Assembly: GCF_014656475.1 (NCBI RefSeq)
Contig: NZ_BNCM01000010.1
Location: forward strand, 82,073-146,072
Reading direction: 5' to 3'
Source of the DNA: Sinomonas cellulolyticus
GTDB lineage: Bacteria > Actinomycetota > Actinomycetes > Actinomycetales > Micrococcaceae
DNA length: 64,000 bases
The notes beneath the pieces were generated by a model. The model did no database searches. It saw only the letters and a list, made by a program, of their open reading frames with translations, and had not been told where the DNA came from. The translations under genes and the position numbers were made by a program. This document shows, piece by piece, positions 9,617 to 17,844 of the stretch (positions are counted from its first letter, which is position 1; each line of letters begins with the position of its first letter).

Positions 9617-11578
9617 TCAGTCCTCGGGGAAGTGCGGATTCTCGCCGGGAGGGCCTTGGTAGGAGCGCCTGCCCGGAAGCCTCTCATCGGTGGGCGCGGA
9701 CGGGCGCGCCCGGTACATGACGGGGTCGAACTGGCCTGAGATGCGGGGGATGATGCCGGTGTCGTCCGACATCGTGACCGCTGCGGTGATGGGTGCTCGG
9801 GTCTCCTCGGAGCGCGCGGCGACGGCTGCGCCGTCGTGCGTTGCCGGACGAGGCGCGCCCGAAGCGCGGGATGCGGACGACGGCGCCCCCGCGGCCGCGC
9901 CGAACCGGCCACCCAAGCGGCCGAGGAGGGGTGCGAGGAGGTCACGCACCTCGGTGACGTGGAAAACCCGCAGGAGCACAAAGTACACAACAAGCATGGG
10001 CACCGCGATGATCACCACGGCCGCGAGGGCCGCGAAATTCGAGCTCCAGATGAACCCAGCGGGGTTGTACCCGCCCAGGAGGCCGACGGCGATAGCGCCC
10101 ACCACAGCGGAACCGGTCGCCGCGTACCCCATCCGGATGTACGAGCGGGCCACCTTGGCGCCGTCGAGGTGCCCGAGCAGCCGGCGCAGGTAATGGCTGC
10201 TGAGCACAACCGACAGGACGTTGCCCACGGTGTACAGCCCGGCAATCGCGAAGATGATGTAGCGGGCGGGCAGGAACTGGATGGCGAACGCCCCGACGAC
10301 ATTGAGGACCGCGAGCCACAGCTGGATCTTGAACGGTGTGCGGGCGTCCTCGTTCGCGTAGAAGACGCGGGCCATCATGAAGTTCGCACTCATGAACGGG
10401 GTGCTCAGCGCGAGGATGCTCAGGGTCTGGGCGAGCATGACGCCGTCCGACGCGCGGCCGCCCGAGAAGAACATTCCCAGCGGCGCGGCGAGGGCGAACA
10501 GGGCCAGCGCGGCGAACACGGTGGCCACGGCCATGGTCCGCAGCCCGTGGGAGAGCGCCTCCCGGACCCCGGCACGGTCGCCCGCCTGCGAGGCCTCGGT
10601 CATGCGGTTGAACAGCACGGTGGCGAGGGACAGCGCGATGATCGAGTGCGGCAGGAGGTACAGCTGCGAGGCGATCTCCAGCACAGTGTTGCCGGGGATC
10701 TGCTGCCACAGGGGATCGCCCGCCTCCTGCAGCCTCACGCGCTCGGCGCCCGGCTGGGAGGCGATCTTCATGACGTACAGGAACGTCAGCTGGCCCACCG
10801 CGGTGGTGGCGAGCGTCCAGACGCCGAGGCGCGCCGCGGTCCCGAGCCCCACCCCGCGCCAGCCGAATCTCGGCGCGAGCCCGAGGCGGAGCCTCATCAC
10901 GGGGATCAGCAGGAGCGCCGTCTGGATCACGACGCCGATCGTGGACATCGCCGCGATGAAGAACGTGTGGCCGCTGGTCCAGTTGTCGAGAGTGTGCGGA
11001 TTGGCCCGGTTGGCACCGAAGATCCACACGAACATGCCCAGCCCGGCAATTGCCACGATGTTGTTCACGATCGGGGCCCACATGGCGGGCCCGAACGATC
11101 CGTGCGCGTTGAGCACCTGGGTCAGGAGGGCGTAGAGGCCGTAGAAGAAGATCTGAGGGAGGCACCAGTAGGCGAACACCGTGGCGAGGGCGAGCTGCGG
11201 CGGACTGTAGCCGGACGTCGTGAGCTGCATGACCCACGGCGCGGCCAGGGTCACGACCGCCGTCAGCACGAGCATCACGAGCACGCCCAGAGTCAGCAGG
11301 CGGCTGATGTAGTCCGCGCCGCCGTCCGAAGCCTTGCTCGCCTTGATGATCTGCGGGACCAGGACCGAGTTGAAAACGCCGCCGGCCACGAGCAGGAAGA
11401 TCAGGTTCGGCAGGTTGTTCGCGTTGACGAACGTGTCCGCCACCGTTGAGCCCAGTCCCAGCGCGAGGATGAGCATCCACGAGCGGATGAAGCCCAGTGC
11501 CCTCGAGACGAGGGTGCCGGCCGCCATGATCGCGCTCGACCGGGCCTCCGAGACGGGTGCGGACTTTGATGCGGCCAC
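9617..11578 (-). CDS. murJ: Lipid II flippase MurJ (MviN family)
   Basis: The likely start is GTG at 11578 (VAASKSAPVSEARSS), 7 nt after the NUDIX stop with GAGG upstream, giving 653 aa. The sequence begins with the family signature SSAIMAAGTLVSRALGFIRS and contains about 14 hydrophobic segments up to near residue 560. A cytoplasmic tail of about 100 residues rich in Ala and Arg follows. MurJ flips lipid II across the membrane for peptidoglycan synthesis. It lacks the fused pseudokinase domain of mycobacterial MviN; a pseudokinase-like protein is encoded 101 bp downstream. Confidence 0.92.
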   Translation of the reverse strand: MAASKSAPVSEARSSAIMAAGTLVSRALGFIRSWMLILALGLGSTVADTFVNANNLPNLIFLLVAGGVFNSVLVPQIIKASKASDGGADYISRLLTLGVLVMLVLTAVVTLAAPWVMQLTTSGYSPPQLALATVFAYWCLPQIFFYGLYALLTQVLNAHGSFGPAMWAPIVNNIVAIAGLGMFVWIFGANRANPHTLDNWTSGHTFFIAAMSTIGVVIQTALLLIPVMRLRLGLAPRFGWRGVGLGTAARLGVWTLATTAVGQLTFLYVMKIASQPGAERVRLQEAGDPLWQQIPGNTVLEIASQLYLLPHSIIALSLATVLFNRMTEASQAGDRAGVREALSHGLRTMAVATVFAALALFALAAPLGMFFSGGRASDGVMLAQTLSILALSTPFMSANFMMARVFYANEDARTPFKIQLWLAVLNVVGAFAIQFLPARYIIFAIAGLYTVGNVLSVVLSSHYLRRLLGHLDGAKVARSYIRMGYAATGSAVVGAIAVGLLGGYNPAGFIWSSNFAALAAVVIIAVPMLVVYFVLLRVFHVTEVRDLLAPLLGRLGGRFGAAAGAPSSASRASGAPRPATHDGAAVAARSEETRAPITAAVTMSDDTGIIPRISGQFDPVMYRARPSAPTDERLPGRRSYQGPPGENPHFPED

Positions 11579-11585
11579 GGCTGCC

Positions 11586-12140
11586 TCAGGCGAGGAGGTG
11601 CTCGGGAAGCACCTCGCGGGCCAAGTCCGCGATGCGGCGCTCGTTCGGGAAGGACAGGCGCCGTGCGAGCTCGGAGATGGGGACCCAGGCCACATCGATC
11701 GCCTCGTGGTCCGGATCGTTCTCGATCGTCAGGTGGCCGCCTGTTGCACGCAGGAGGTAATGGTGCACCGTCTTGTGCACGCGGTGGCCCGTCACCGTGA
11801 ACCAGTAGTCGATGCTGCCGAGCGGGGCGAGGATCTCTCCCATGATTCCCGTCTCCTCGTTGATCTCCCGCACCGCGGCCCGCTCGTTGGACTCGCGGCC
11901 CTCCGGGTGCCCCTTCGGGAGGCACCACTCGAGGCGCCCGCCCCGGTTGAGGCGCGCGATGATCGCCACAGGAAGGTTGGGATCAGAGGTGTCGACGACG
12001 ACTCCGCCCGCGGAGACCTCCTCGACAGTGGGCAGCGACGACGGGTAGGCATGCCCGGCCGGGGCGATGTGCGGCCCCACTGCCGAGGGCAGGGGCGCAC
12101 TCCTCCTCTTCTGAGGATCGCTCGGCAACGGAATGACCAT
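11586..12140 (-). CDS. NUDIX hydrolase
   Basis: A 184-aa protein starting at ATG 12140 (MVIPLPSDPQ). The Nudix box is perfect: G-x5-E-x7-REI-x-EE-x-GI in the stretch from GHPEGRE to EETGI, near residues 87-109. It sits directly upstream of murJ, probably in one operon with it and the pseudokinase gene, and divergent from pcnA. A TAGAGT hexamer lies 7 nt before the start, suggesting a leaderless transcript. Nudix enzymes cleave nucleoside diphosphates linked to another group; the substrate cannot be told from the sequence. Confidence 0.88.
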   Translation of the reverse strand: MVIPLPSDPQKRRSAPLPSAVGPHIAPAGHAYPSSLPTVEEVSAGGVVVDTSDPNLPVAIIARLNRGGRLEWCLPKGHPEGRESNERAAVREINEETGIMGEILAPLGSIDYWFTVTGHRVHKTVHHYLLRATGGHLTIENDPDHEAIDVAWVPISELARRLSFPNERRIADLAREVLPEHLLA

Positions 12141-12230
12141 GCAGACCACTCTAACGAACGAGCCCCTGCCGGGGACGGCAGCGCAGGCGTGGACTGCGGC
12201 CGCGCCGGGATCTGCCAAGCTTTAAGGACT

Positions 12231-13718
12231 ATGGGAGCAGATGAGAAGGCAGTGCAGGAAGCGCGGTTCACGGTTGATCCCGTGGTCCTGGAGCTTGGAC
12301 GGCGGTTCGTGGACGCTGGCTTCGAGCTCTCGCTCGTGGGCGGCCCGGTCCGCGACCTCTTCCTGGGCCGGGCGTCCCCGGACCTGGACTTCACCACCGA
12401 TGCGGATCCGGACCAGACCCTCGCGGTGGTGCGGGGCTGGGCGGACGCGCACTGGGACATCGGGCGGGAATACGGCACGATCGGCCTGCGCAAGGGCGGC
12501 CATCAGATCGAGGTGACCACGTACCGCGCGGAGGCGTACGATCCGGACTCGCGGAAGCCCGCCGTCGCCTTCGGCAAGGACTTGGTCGCGGACCTCGAGC
12601 GGCGTGACTTCAGCATGAACGCGATGGCGCTCCGCCTTCCGGACCTCGAGCTCGTGGACCCCTTCGGCGGCCTCTCCGATCTCCATGCGGGACTCCTGCG
12701 CACCCCCGGCGCCCCGGAGCTCTCCTTCTCCGATGATCCGCTGCGCATGATGCGGGCCGCCCGCTTCGCGTCGCAGCTCGGCGTCGGAGTGGCACCGGAG
12801 GTGCAGGCGGCGATGACGGAGATGGCGGAGCGGATCACCATCATCTCCGCGGAGCGGGTGCGCGACGAGCTCGTGAAGCTCGTGAAGGGCGCGTCCCCGA
12901 GGGCGGGCATCGACCTGCTGGTCGAGACGGGCCTGGCCGAGCGGGTGATCCCTGAGATCCCGGCGCTGCGCCTCGAGGCGGACGAGCATCACCGCCACAA
13001 GGACGTCTACCAGCACTCGCTCACGGTCCTTGAGCAGGCGATCGGCCTCGAGACCGGTCCCGACGGCCCGGTCCCCGGACCCGATTTCGTGCTGCGGTTC
13101 GCAGCGCTGATGCACGACGCCGGCAAGCCGGCCACGCGCCGGTTCGAACCCGGCGGCGGGGTCACCTTCCGCCACCATGACGTGGTGGGTGCCAAGCTCG
13201 TGAAGAAGCGCATGAAGGCACTGCGCTTCGACAACGACACGATCAAGGCCGTCGCTCGGCTCGTCGAGCTGCACATGCGCTTCTACGGCTATGGGGATGC
13301 CGGCTGGACCGACTCCGCGGTGCGCCGCTACGTCACGGACGCGGGCCCGCTCCTCGAGCGTCTGCACCGCCTCACGCGCTCGGACGTGACGACCCGCAAC
13401 CAGCGCAAGGCAGACCGCCTTGCCTTTGCCTACGACGACCTCGAGCAGCGCATCGCCGACCTCGCCGAGCGCGAGGAGCTCGCGGCAATCAGGCCGGACC
13501 TCGACGGGTCCCAGATCATGGCCATCCTCGGGATCCGTCCCGGGCCCCTCGTGGGGCGGGCGTACCAGTTCCTGCTCAATGAGCGGATGGAGAATGGGCC
13601 CGCCAGCGAGGACGAGGCCCGCGACCGACTGCTTCAATGGTGGGCACAGCAGCCAGAGGCCGGTGACGAGGGGGGCTCCACGCCCCGTCAGGACACGGCA
13701 GAGAGCGAGGAGCGCTAG
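12231..13718 (+). CDS. pcnA: CCA tRNA nucleotidyltransferase
   Basis: The 495-aa protein starts at ATG 12231 (MGADEKAVQEARFTV). It adds or repairs the 3' CCA of tRNAs. The class II nucleotidyltransferase motif GGPVRDLFLGRASPDLDFTT is near residue 36, followed by the RRDFSMNAMAL motif and the RNA-binding region. A C-terminal HD domain has HxxxxH-type residues (HHRHKDVYQHSL) and LMHDAGKP. The annotation 'pcnA' is conventional in Arthrobacter-type genomes although this is not the E. coli poly(A) polymerase. The next gene follows without any gap. Confidence 0.93.
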   Translation: MGADEKAVQEARFTVDPVVLELGRRFVDAGFELSLVGGPVRDLFLGRASPDLDFTTDADPDQTLAVVRGWADAHWDIGREYGTIGLRKGGHQIEVTTYRAEAYDPDSRKPAVAFGKDLVADLERRDFSMNAMALRLPDLELVDPFGGLSDLHAGLLRTPGAPELSFSDDPLRMMRAARFASQLGVGVAPEVQAAMTEMAERITIISAERVRDELVKLVKGASPRAGIDLLVETGLAERVIPEIPALRLEADEHHRHKDVYQHSLTVLEQAIGLETGPDGPVPGPDFVLRFAALMHDAGKPATRRFEPGGGVTFRHHDVVGAKLVKKRMKALRFDNDTIKAVARLVELHMRFYGYGDAGWTDSAVRRYVTDAGPLLERLHRLTRSDVTTRNQRKADRLAFAYDDLEQRIADLAEREELAAIRPDLDGSQIMAILGIRPGPLVGRAYQFLLNERMENGPASEDEARDRLLQWWAQQPEAGDEGGSTPRQDTAESEER

Positions 13719-14318
13719 ATGGGCAGCATGGGCCTTCCCGGGATGGAGGACTTCGACCTCACGCGCCTCTGGCTGCTTCGCCATGGCGAGACGGAGTGGT
13801 CCAAGAGCGGCCAGTACACGGGCCTCACCGATCTCCCGCTCACCGAGGTGGGCGAGGACCAGGCGCGGATGGCTGCCAAGGCGCTCGACGGCGTCGACTT
13901 CGGCCTCGTGCTGACCTCACCGCTGCAGCGTGCCCGGCGCACGGCCGAGCTCGCCGGCTTTCCCGAGGCTCAGCCGGAGCCCAACGCCCTCGAGTGGGAC
14001 TACGGCGACTACGAGGGCGTCCGGTCTGCCGACGTCCGCAGGACCAATCCCGACTACCTCATCTGGAAGGACGGCGTGCCGAACGGCGAGACGCTTGCGC
14101 ATGTGGGCGAGCGTGCCGACCGCATTGTGGAGCGGGTGCGGACGGCAGGCGTGGAGAACGCGCTCGTCGTGGCACACGGGCACTTCTGCCGCATCCTGGC
14201 GGCGCGCTGGATGGGACTGCCTCCCGAGATGGGATGCCACTTCGTGCTGGGGACGGCCAAGGTATGCCGGCTCGGGTGGGACAAGAAGACGCCGGCGATC
14301 GAGGCGTGGGGACTCTGA
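13719..14318 (+). CDS. Histidine phosphatase family protein
   Basis: The ATG directly abuts the pcnA TAG, with GAGGAG upstream in the pcnA coding end, so the two are co-translated. The 199-aa protein has the phosphoglycerate-mutase-like signature LLRHGETEWSKSGQYTG near residues 17-33, ALEWDYGDYEG in the middle and the second catalytic histidine in VVAHGHFCRIL. Such enzymes form a phosphohistidine intermediate on the RHG histidine. The substrate is unknown; acid phosphatase-like activity is typical of this actinobacterial clade. Confidence 0.9.
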   Translation: MGSMGLPGMEDFDLTRLWLLRHGETEWSKSGQYTGLTDLPLTEVGEDQARMAAKALDGVDFGLVLTSPLQRARRTAELAGFPEAQPEPNALEWDYGDYEGVRSADVRRTNPDYLIWKDGVPNGETLAHVGERADRIVERVRTAGVENALVVAHGHFCRILAARWMGLPPEMGCHFVLGTAKVCRLGWDKKTPAIEAWGL

Positions 14319-14409
14319 CGGGAGCCCCTACGCATTCACCTGGAGATTTCTTCAAAGAAGTCTGATTTTCCCCTTGCGGTTTATCAGCGCGTTGTTCTAC
14401 CTTTTATCT

Positions 14410-14428
14410 ATGAGCCGCTCAGGCTCAT
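14410..14428 (+). promoter_or_regulatory. Leader hairpin upstream of a 31-codon ORF
   Basis: ATGAGCC at 14410-14416 pairs with GGCTCAT at 14422-14428 around GCTCA. Upstream, TTGCGG and TACCTT are spaced about 18 nt and could be a SigA promoter. The hairpin would lie near the 5' end of the transcript. Confidence 0.4.
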
Positions 14429-14495
14429 GACAAGCCCAGAGGTCCCCCCGAAGCGGGTAGACCACCAGACCGGATGTCCGAAGGAGGCTGGACCG

Positions 14496-14591
14496 ATGAC
14501 GATTACCAAGGTTCTCAACCGTGGTTGGACTGCGTTTCTGATGGGCGGTCACTGCGGCCTCCTGCCGGCCTCCGGCGCCGCGGGCGCCTGA
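14496..14591 (+). CDS. Possible 31-aa peptide with strong ribosome-binding site
   Basis: ATG at 14496 is preceded by AAGGAGG with 8 nt spacing, the best Shine-Dalgarno match in this intergenic region. The ORF encodes MTITKVLNRGWTAF, then a short hydrophobic stretch LMGGHCGLLPASGAAGA, and stops at TGA. I do not recognise it. It follows a promoter-like segment and the ATGAGCC hairpin. A second hairpin (GGCCGG/CCGGCC at 14780-14797) downstream could end the transcript. It may be a leader peptide or a free small protein. Confidence 0.45.
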   Translation: MTITKVLNRGWTAFLMGGHCGLLPASGAAGA

Positions 14592-14994
14592 TCCTCGGCG
14601 GAGAGTCTCCGCGGCCACTCCAGCCGCGTTCCAGGCGAAAAGGCCTCGGAACGGCGCGGTGGAGCCTCGTGATGCTGACCCGCTGAACCGCCCGTACGCC
14701 TCCCCGCCTGCCTGACGCTCATCCTTCCCGAGCGCCCGTCCGCGCCGGCGGCACGTCCTGCGGAATTCTCGCCCCATTCGGCCGGTTTCCGCCGGCCAAT
14801 TTCGCATCATTGCCGATGGGCATTTCTCTGGTCCCCAATAATGGTCCGCACCATTATTCTCGACTGGTTTTCCTCTGTTATTGCGCAATGCCCTTCTGCG
14901 ATGACGCATGCCCTCGCACACGGCCTATGCGGCCGGTGCACCGAACCCCTTCCGGTGGCGCCGCTCCGCGCTGCCCCCTGCCCAGGAGACTCCC
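14592..14994. other. Intergenic stretch with two inverted repeats
   Basis: About 400 bp without a gene. GGCCGG (14780-14785) pairs with CCGGCC (14792-14797) around TTTCCG and is followed by AATTT, a weak terminator candidate. AATAATGG (14837-14844) and CCATTATT (14851-14858) form a perfect 8-bp inverted repeat with a 6-nt spacer in AT-richer DNA, which looks like an operator for the ORF that follows. Confidence 0.5.
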
Positions 14995-15291
14995 GTGTCC
15001 TCGCGACCGACCCCGCCCCTGACCGCCCCATCCGTATCCGATCCTGCACTGGCCGGACCCCAGACGACGGCAGTCCCGCCGCAGGCCCCGACCGTTCCGC
15101 CCGAGGCGACCAGTTCGCCGTCGTCCGCGCAGCAGACTCCCGCACCGAGCGGCCACCAGGAGGTGACCACCATGGCCCAGCGCATCCAGCACTTCCTGCG
15201 CAGGCTCCACAGCGACGTCGACGCCGCCCGCATCGATGCCCATCGCGAGGCGGTGCAGCGCGAACTCGGGCTGTCGCGCCCGATCCTGTAG
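14995..15291 (+). CDS. Small Pro/Thr-rich hypothetical protein with two candidate starts
   Basis: GTG at 14995 follows AGGAG by 5 nt and gives 98 aa: a Pro/Thr/Ser-rich N-terminal 58 residues, then a charged amphipathic C-terminal helix (AQRIQHFLRRLHSD, ARIDAHREAVQRELGL). An in-frame ATG at 15172 also has its own AGGAGG 8 nt upstream and would give only the 39-aa helical part. I do not recognise the family. The gene lies 98 bp before the secreted protease gene, on the same strand. Confidence 0.5.
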   Translation: MSSRPTPPLTAPSVSDPALAGPQTTAVPPQAPTVPPEATSSPSSAQQTPAPSGHQEVTTMAQRIQHFLRRLHSDVDAARIDAHREAVQRELGLSRPIL

Positions 15292-15389
15292 GAATTGGGA
15301 GAAATATCCCAGCATCTTCCCAGCAAGGCATGATTCGTGAAGAATCCCCTTCAGATGCACTCAACACGGAGTGCACGGAAGGAGAGCCC

Positions 15390-16238
15390 ATGCGCAGGAA
15401 AATCGCCGCCCTCCTGGCGGCGTTCGCGACAGTCTTCAGCTTGGCCTTCATCGCGGCCCCCGCTCAGGCGAGCACCGGAGGAACCCCCGACGGCAGCACC
15501 CACCCGGGGGTCGCGATGATCGTCTTCTACGACGCCGACGGGCGGTTCCGCTGCTCCGCCGCCCTTGTTTCGCCCAGGGTGCTCCTCACCGCCGCGCACT
15601 GCACCGACGGGGTGCTCGGCAAGGTGCTCGTGGACTTCCGCTCGGTCATCGCCGATGAGCCGCCCTCGGGCATTCCCGCCGCTGCGGAGCCCAGCATCGG
15701 CTACACCGCCGCTGACCTCGCCGGGAGGGTGAGCGGGACCGCGCACGCCCACCCCGACTACTCCAACTTCACGGACCTGAGGAATTGGAACGACCTCGGC
15801 GTGGTGGTGCTCGACGAGCCGGTGTCGGGCCTGCCGGTGTACCCCATCGCGGCGGCCGGCACACTCGACGCCATCAGCCCCGGAGACGTCCCGAAGACCA
15901 TCGTCACCGCCGTGGGGTACGGCACCGAGGTCCGCAAGCCCGACTCGGGGCCCCAGAAGCCCGAGCCGATGAGCTACCCGCTCATCCGGCGCTACGTTGA
16001 CATGCCCCTGCAGAAGGTCAGTCCTCAGGTGTTCCAGACCAACGGCAACCCCAATGACACGAAGGGCACCGGAGGCACCTGCTTCGGAGACTCCGGCGGC
16101 CCGGTGTTCTACCAGGGGCAGATAGTGGGGGTCACGAGCTACGGCCTCACGTCGAACTGCCGGTATATCGGCGGCTACCAGCGGGTCGACATCCCCTCGG
16201 CGCAGACCTTCCTCGCGGAGTTCGGCGTCCGGCCCTGA
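15390..16238 (+). CDS. Secreted trypsin-like serine protease (S1 family)
   Basis: The 282-aa protein starts at ATG 15390 behind AAGGAG. The first ~27 residues are a signal peptide (MRRKIAALLAAF, ending in APAQA). The catalytic triad is visible: His in VLLTAAHCTDG, Asp in NDLGVVVLDEP and Ser in CFGDSGGPVFY. Cysteines near the His and Ser motifs are placed for the usual disulfides. It is likely exported and acts outside the cell. A strong hairpin terminator follows at 16281. Confidence 0.9.
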   Translation: MRRKIAALLAAFATVFSLAFIAAPAQASTGGTPDGSTHPGVAMIVFYDADGRFRCSAALVSPRVLLTAAHCTDGVLGKVLVDFRSVIADEPPSGIPAAAEPSIGYTAADLAGRVSGTAHAHPDYSNFTDLRNWNDLGVVVLDEPVSGLPVYPIAAAGTLDAISPGDVPKTIVTAVGYGTEVRKPDSGPQKPEPMSYPLIRRYVDMPLQKVSPQVFQTNGNPNDTKGTGGTCFGDSGGPVFYQGQIVGVTSYGLTSNCRYIGGYQRVDIPSAQTFLAEFGVRP

Positions 16239-16280
16239 CCGTTCCGCGATGAGATCCTCCACTGACTGCAGGAGGACCTT

Positions 16281-16314
16281 CGGTTGCCGGCTCCTTGACG
16301 GGAGCCGGCAACCG
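16281..16314 (+). terminator. Hairpin terminator after the protease gene
   Basis: A perfect 14-bp stem (CGGTTGCCGGCTCC and its complement) surrounds TTGACG. It lies 42 nt after the protease stop. There is no T-run, as is common in GC-rich actinobacteria. Confidence 0.65.
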
Positions 16315-16344
16315 CTGCCAGCAGAGCGCGTCGGAGGCAGCCGG

Positions 16345-16350
16345 TAGGCT
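16345..16350 (+). promoter_or_regulatory. Leaderless-type -10 element of the GT87-like gene
   Basis: TAGGCT lies exactly 6 nt before the ATG at 16357, so transcription would begin at or next to the start codon. Confidence 0.55.
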
Positions 16351-16356
16351 CGGGCT

Positions 16357-17844
16357 ATGGTGCTGCGCCACGACGAGAAGCCGGAAGCACGGCAGGCGGT
16401 CATCTCGCCCACCCGCAACGATCCACTCCTGCACACGCTGTCCGAGTCAATCGGCGGCCCGCTCGGAGACCACGCGGCGCCCGGGCTTGTGCGCAGTGGA
16501 TTCTGGACCGCCGAGCGCGTCCTCATCCTCCTCACCGCGCTCGCGGCCCTGGCGGGCGTGGCGCTCAAGGGCTACTGCCGCATCTACGGCTGGAACAGCC
16601 CCCAGCAGTTCTACTCGACCTGCTACTCCGACTTCCCGAGCCTCTTCACCGAGCGCGGGCTGGCGGACGGCGTCATGCCCTTCCTCAGCCAGGGGCACCC
16701 GTTCGAATACCCCATCCTGACCAGCCTCATCGCGGGGATCACCGCGCTGGCCGTGCCCGGGAGCGGGGCCAGCACCGCCCGGATCCTGGGGTACTTCGAC
16801 TTCAACGCCGTGCTGCTGGCCGTCATGTGGCTCGTGGCGGTCATCGCCACGGCCCGGTCCAACCGCCGGCGCCCGTGGGACGCGGCGATGCTGGCCGTGG
16901 CCCCCGGAGCCATCCTCGCCGGGTTCATCAACTGGGACCTGTGGACGGTAGCACTCCTTGCCGTGGGGATATGGCTCTTCGCACGGAACCAGCCGCTGTG
17001 GGCGGGGGTGCTGATCGGGCTCGGCATGGCCACCAAGCTGTACCCGCTCCTTGTGCTGGGGGCGATCCTCCTCCTGGCCCTGCGGACCGGCCGGTACCGG
17101 TCCCTCCAACTGACGGCGGGAGGCGCCGCCCTCGCATGGCTGGCGGTCAATCTCCCCTTCGCACTGATCGACCCGCGGGGCTGGTCCTACGTCTTCGAGT
17201 TCACCCGCGACCGCCCCGCCGGCTTCTCCTCCGTCTACTACGCGTGGAACCTCGTTGCCGGGCGCCTGAGACTGCCGGCCCTCGAGACACCCGAGGTCAA
17301 CGCCATCGCCGTGGTCGCCTTCGCACTCGCCGTCCTCGGAGTCGTCTTCGTCGCCCTGCACGCACCCCGGCGGCCGCGCCTCGCGCAGCTCGCCTTCCTC
17401 CTGGTCGCCGCCCTCATCCTCACCAACAAGGCCTATTCGCCGCAGTACGTAGTGTGGCTCATCCCGCTCCTCGCGCTCGCCCGGCCGCGATGGCGCGACT
17501 ACCTCATCTGGATGGCCGTCGAGGCGCTGCACTGGTGGGCGGTCTGGATGTACCTCGGAGCCACCACGAGCGGCGGCCCCGCGACGAACAACATCGATTC
17601 CCCCTACTACGTGGGTGCCGTCCTGGCCCACATGGGCGCCGTCATCTACCTATGCGTGCGGATCGTCATGGACATCTACGATCCGAGCGGCGATCCCATC
17701 CGCCGGAGCCGGCAGGACGACCCCCAGGGTGGAGAGTTCGACGGGGCACCCGACGCGCTCACGTGGAACACGTTCCGTGGGCGGCTGACGGGCCGTGCCG
17801 CTCCCGGCCACGCGCCGCCGGCTCCCGAGCACCCGCCGCTGTGA
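16357..17844 (+). CDS. GT87-like integral membrane glycosyltransferase
   Basis: The product has 495 aa, a short cytoplasmic N-terminus, and about ten membrane segments from residue 50 on. The first extracytoplasmic loop contains YSDFPSLFTERGLADGVMPF and HPFEYPILTSL, typical of the GT87/DUF2029 polyprenol-phosphate-mannose-dependent mannosyltransferases (GT-C fold). The motif NWDLWTVALLAVGIWLFARN and a late loop NKAYSPQYVVWLIPLLAL also fit. No Shine-Dalgarno precedes the ATG; a TAGGCT -10 element lies 6 nt upstream. The 3' end overlaps hrpB by 4 bp (GTGA). The acceptor is unknown; cell-envelope glycan assembly is likely. Confidence 0.8.
   Translation: MVLRHDEKPEARQAVISPTRNDPLLHTLSESIGGPLGDHAAPGLVRSGFWTAERVLILLTALAALAGVALKGYCRIYGWNSPQQFYSTCYSDFPSLFTERGLADGVMPFLSQGHPFEYPILTSLIAGITALAVPGSGASTARILGYFDFNAVLLAVMWLVAVIATARSNRRRPWDAAMLAVAPGAILAGFINWDLWTVALLAVGIWLFARNQPLWAGVLIGLGMATKLYPLLVLGAILLLALRTGRYRSLQLTAGGAALAWLAVNLPFALIDPRGWSYVFEFTRDRPAGFSSVYYAWNLVAGRLRLPALETPEVNAIAVVAFALAVLGVVFVALHAPRRPRLAQLAFLLVAALILTNKAYSPQYVVWLIPLLALARPRWRDYLIWMAVEALHWWAVWMYLGATTSGGPATNNIDSPYYVGAVLAHMGAVIYLCVRIVMDIYDPSGDPIRRSRQDDPQGGEFDGAPDALTWNTFRGRLTGRAAPGHAPPAPEHPPL

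Noticed and set aside
9836..11449. A 537-codon frame opposite murJ
   Set aside because: It is the antisense shadow of a long GC-rich membrane-protein gene; its product is His/Glu/Arg-rich without known domains.
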